Assembly (NCBI GenBank): GCA_964597305.1
Contig: CAZQWU010000023.1
Location: 1-17,521, forward strand
Reading direction: 5' to 3'
Length of the DNA stretch: 17,521 bases
Source of the DNA: UBA7398 sp964597305
GTDB taxonomy: Bacteria > Actinomycetota > Actinomycetes > Nanopelagicales > Nanopelagicaceae
The first letter of the stretch is position 1. Each line of letters opens with the position of its first letter. Positions 15,452 through 17,521 of this stretch are shown in pieces. The notes beneath the pieces are model-generated. The model was given only the letters and a program-made list of their open reading frames with translations, was not told the origin of the DNA and ran no database searches. Position numbers and translations under genes: made by a program.

Positions 15452-17521
15452 CAGGAGCATCCTGATGTAGATCCGCAACCTTCGCAGACATAGCAAGCGC
15501 CAGATGCGCGCATCTTGACGCCACATGTCATACAAAGTGGCGCATCAGATTTCACGCCAGAGATTTTCTCCATCAGTTCTGTTGATGATCCAACATTGAG
15601 TGGAGCAGCCTCAATCTTTACCTCCTGTACCTTTTTTTCAGCAACAGATTTTTCAGCGACAGGTTTTTCAGCAACCTTCTCAACAACTGGCGCAACCGGT
15701 GTTACCGCTGAATAGTCACCGGTCTCTAGAGCTTGTGCGCGCTCTGCTGCCGTGTAAAGACCTAGCGCAGCGCGATCTTCAAAGGGAAGGTAATCAAGTG
15801 CGAGGCGACGGAAGATGTAATCCATCATGGATTGCGCCATGCGAACATCAGCATCATCAGTCATTCCTGCCGGCTCAAATCGGAGATTGGTGAATTTCTG
15901 AACATAGGTATCAAGTGGCACTCCATATTGAAGGCCAATAGATACTGCGATTGAGAATGCATCCATTACTCCGGCAAGAGTGGAACCTTGCTTTCCAAGT
16001 TTGAGGAAGATTTCACCGAGCTTGCCATCTTCATATGTTCCTGCCGTCATGTATCCCTCTGCGCCACCAACTGAGAATGAAGTGGTGCGAGAAGGACGTG
16101 ATTTTGGAAGACGCTTACGAGTTGCTGGCGCTGGCGCAGCAGATTCTGCTGGTTCATCTTTTTTCTTCGCCTTACCATCTGAAAGCGGTTGGCCAACTTT
16201 GCAATTATCGCGATAGACCGCAAGCGCTTTAAGACCGAGTTTCCAGCCTTCGTAATACACCTCTTCAACATCTTCGATCGTCGCATCTTCTGGAAGATTG
16301 ACGGTCTTGGAGATTGCGCCAGAGAGGAACGGCTGGCAAGCCGCCATCATGCGAACGTGGCCCATTGGTGCGATAGAGCGTTGTCCCAGCGCACAATCAA
16401 AGACATCGTAATGCTCAGGCTTGAGGCCAGGGGCATCAACAACGTGGCCGTTGTTCTTAATAAATTCAACAATCGCTTCAATAGTTTCTTGGGTATAGCC
16501 GAGTTTTGCTAGAGCAGTTGGCACGGTCTGATTGACGATCTGTAGCGATCCACCGCCAACCAACTTCTTAAATTTCACGAGTGAGAAGTCCGGTTCAATA
16601 CCTGTTGTATCGCAATCCATCATTAAACCGATAGTTCCTGTTGGTGCGAGAACAGAGGCTTGCGCATTGCGCCAACCATTCTTCTCACCGATAGAGAGGC
16701 ACTTCTCCCACTCTTTATTCGCTTCATTCCAAACATCGCGATCAAGAGTAGACATTGACTTCGCAGCGGTTGATGCTGCCTGGTGTTTGCGCATGACACG
16801 TGTATGAGGCGCGGCATTTCGTGCATAACCTTCGTACGGACCGACGATGCCAGCGATTTCTGCAGAGCGACGATATGAAGTTCCGGTCATGAGCGAAGTT
16901 ATTGCGCCGGCGAGAGCTCGTCCGCCTTCGGAGTCATACGCAAGTCCGGATGCCATCAAAAGCGCACCAAGGTTTGCATAACCAATTCCGAGTTGGCGAT
17001 ACGCGCGAGTTGTTGCACCGATTGCTTCAGTGGGGAAATCTGCAAAGCAGATTGAGATATCCATTGCAGTAATGATCATCTCGACTGCTTTGACAAATGT
17101 CTTTGCATCAAATGAACCATCAGCCTTGAGGAACTTCATTAAGTTCAACGATGCAAGGTTGCATGACGAGTTATCAAGAGACATGTATTCAGAGCATGGG
17201 TTTGATGCATTGATACGACCGGTCTCTGGATTGGTATGCCAATCGTTGATGGTGTCGTCATATTGAATTCCTGGATCAGCGCAAGCCCATGCTGCTTCTG
17301 CCATTTTGCGGAAGAGTTGCTTGGCATCAACCTTTTCAATTACTTCACCGGAGGCGCGAGCAACAAGACCGAATTGTTCTCCTGCTTCATAGGAGCGCAT
17401 AAAGGAATCAGAGACTCGAACAGAGTTATTAGCATTCTGATATTGGACAGAAATAATGTCTTTTCCACCAAGGTCCATATCAAAGCCAGCATCGCGGAGC
17501 GCGCGAATCTTGTCTTCTTCT
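15451..17521 (-). CDS. nrdJ: Adenosylcobalamin-dependent class II ribonucleotide reductase (5' partial)
   Basis: The enzyme reduces ribonucleotides to deoxyribonucleotides using adenosylcobalamin, independent of oxygen. The frame is open to the window edge (17521), giving 690 visible residues, about 14 upstream of the methionine at 17478. The full protein is usually about 950 residues, so perhaps the first quarter is missing. Counted from that methionine, SVQYQNANNSVRV is at 10-22. The radical-chemistry motif NPCSEYMSLDNSSCNL is at 93-108, with Asn93, Cys95 and Glu97 as the conserved catalytic trio. APTGTIGLMMDCDTTGIEPD follows. Two regions flank the end of the catalytic core: KSRPSRTTSFSVGGAEGYM, and a low-complexity Val/Ala/Glu/Lys linker (VAEKPVAEKSVAEK). 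A cysteine-rich tail has CMTCGVKM and CYVCEGCG, fitting a zinc ribbon or redox cysteines. An intrinsic terminator follows. nrdR, often adjacent in actinobacteria, is not in the window. Confidence 0.96.
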   Translation of the reverse strand, partial: EEDKIRALRDAGFDMDLGGKDIISVQYQNANNSVRVSDSFMRSYEAGEQFGLVARASGEVIEKVDAKQLFRKMAEAAWACADPGIQYDDTINDWHTNPETGRINASNPCSEYMSLDNSSCNLASLNLMKFLKADGSFDAKTFVKAVEMIITAMDISICFADFPTEAIGATTRAYRQLGIGYANLGALLMASGLAYDSEGGRALAGAITSLMTGTSYRRSAEIAGIVGPYEGYARNAAPHTRVMRKHQAASTAAKSMSTLDRDVWNEANKEWEKCLSIGEKNGWRNAQASVLAPTGTIGLMMDCDTTGIEPDFSLVKFKKLVGGGSLQIVNQTVPTALAKLGYTQETIEAIVEFIKNNGHVVDAPGLKPEHYDVFDCALGQRSIAPMGHVRMMAACQPFLSGAISKTVNLPEDATIEDVEEVYYEGWKLGLKALAVYRDNCKVGQPLSDGKAKKKDEPAESAAPAPATRKRLPKSRPSRTTSFSVGGAEGYMTAGTYEDGKLGEIFLKLGKQGSTLAGVMDAFSIAVSIGLQYGVPLDTYVQKFTNLRFEPAGMTDDADVRMAQSMMDYIFRRLALDYLPFEDRAALGLYTAAERAQALETGDYSAVTPVAPVVEKVAEKPVAEKSVAEKKVQEVKIEAAPLNVGSSTELMEKISGVKSDAPLCMTCGVKMRASGACYVCEGCGSTSGCS

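Overview
This 17.5 kb window is a compact, mostly minus-strand housekeeping block from an actinobacterium. Several features point to that phylum: the lysine/alanine-rich N-terminal extension on the primary sigma factor, a small Cys/His-rich protein between the sigma factor and a ParE-type topoisomerase, a DUF4192 protein, a SAM-IV-type riboswitch in front of metY-metX, and an adenosylcobalamin-dependent ribonucleotide reductase next to a DinG-family helicase. Base composition is moderate rather than GC-rich, and genes are packed tightly, with several overlapping or nearly touching ends. That would suit a streamlined freshwater lineage such as Nanopelagicales (acI), but this placement is an inference from style and gene content. 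A run of exactly 100 Ns at 4991-5090 is a scaffold join, so this is a draft assembly.

Layout. At 1-1056 (+) is the 3' part of a type IIA topoisomerase A subunit that stops at the end of the breakage-reunion core, without a C-terminal beta-pinwheel. It converges with parE (3150-1063, -). A short divergent region leads to a small DUF7455-like protein (3364-3582, +). Its end overlaps that of an FAD-dependent amine/amino-acid oxidoreductase (4873-3557, -), which lies 6 nt downstream of the end of a CDGSH iron-sulfur protein (4990-4880, -, 5' end lost in the gap). Beyond the gap is the primary sigma factor rpoD/sigA (6430-5091, -, 3' end lost in the gap). Upstream of it lies the methionine operon metY-metX (9023-6577, -), controlled by a SAM-IV riboswitch with an apparent ribosome-site-occluding hairpin. 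A divergent, probably leaderless PfpI/isonitrile-hydratase-like gene (9229-9873, +) faces alanine dehydrogenase (10988-9891, -). Upstream of ald on the same strand are a DUF4192 protein and a secreted proline-rich PKD-like protein. A Nudix hydrolase (12855-13313, +) ends overlapping a DinG-like Fe-S helicase (15355-13310, -). Last come an intrinsic terminator, three tandem 15-bp repeats, and the 3' two thirds of nrdJ (17521-15451, -).

How the genes work together. metY and metX form one regulatory unit for homocysteine synthesis, shut off by S-adenosylmethionine. nrdJ, dinG, the ParC/ParE-like pair and the Nudix protein all concern nucleotide supply or DNA maintenance, but only neighbourhood links them. 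I found no clearly novel multi-gene system. The best leads are the topoisomerase A subunit lacking its C-terminal domain, the layered RNA control in front of metY, the 15-bp tandem repeats after nrdJ, a DnaA-box-like site in the rpoD promoter, and the uncharacterised secreted protein/DUF4192 pair. No stretch over about 300 bases lacks a gene. I saw no tRNA, rRNA, CRISPR array, insertion sequence or prophage gene.
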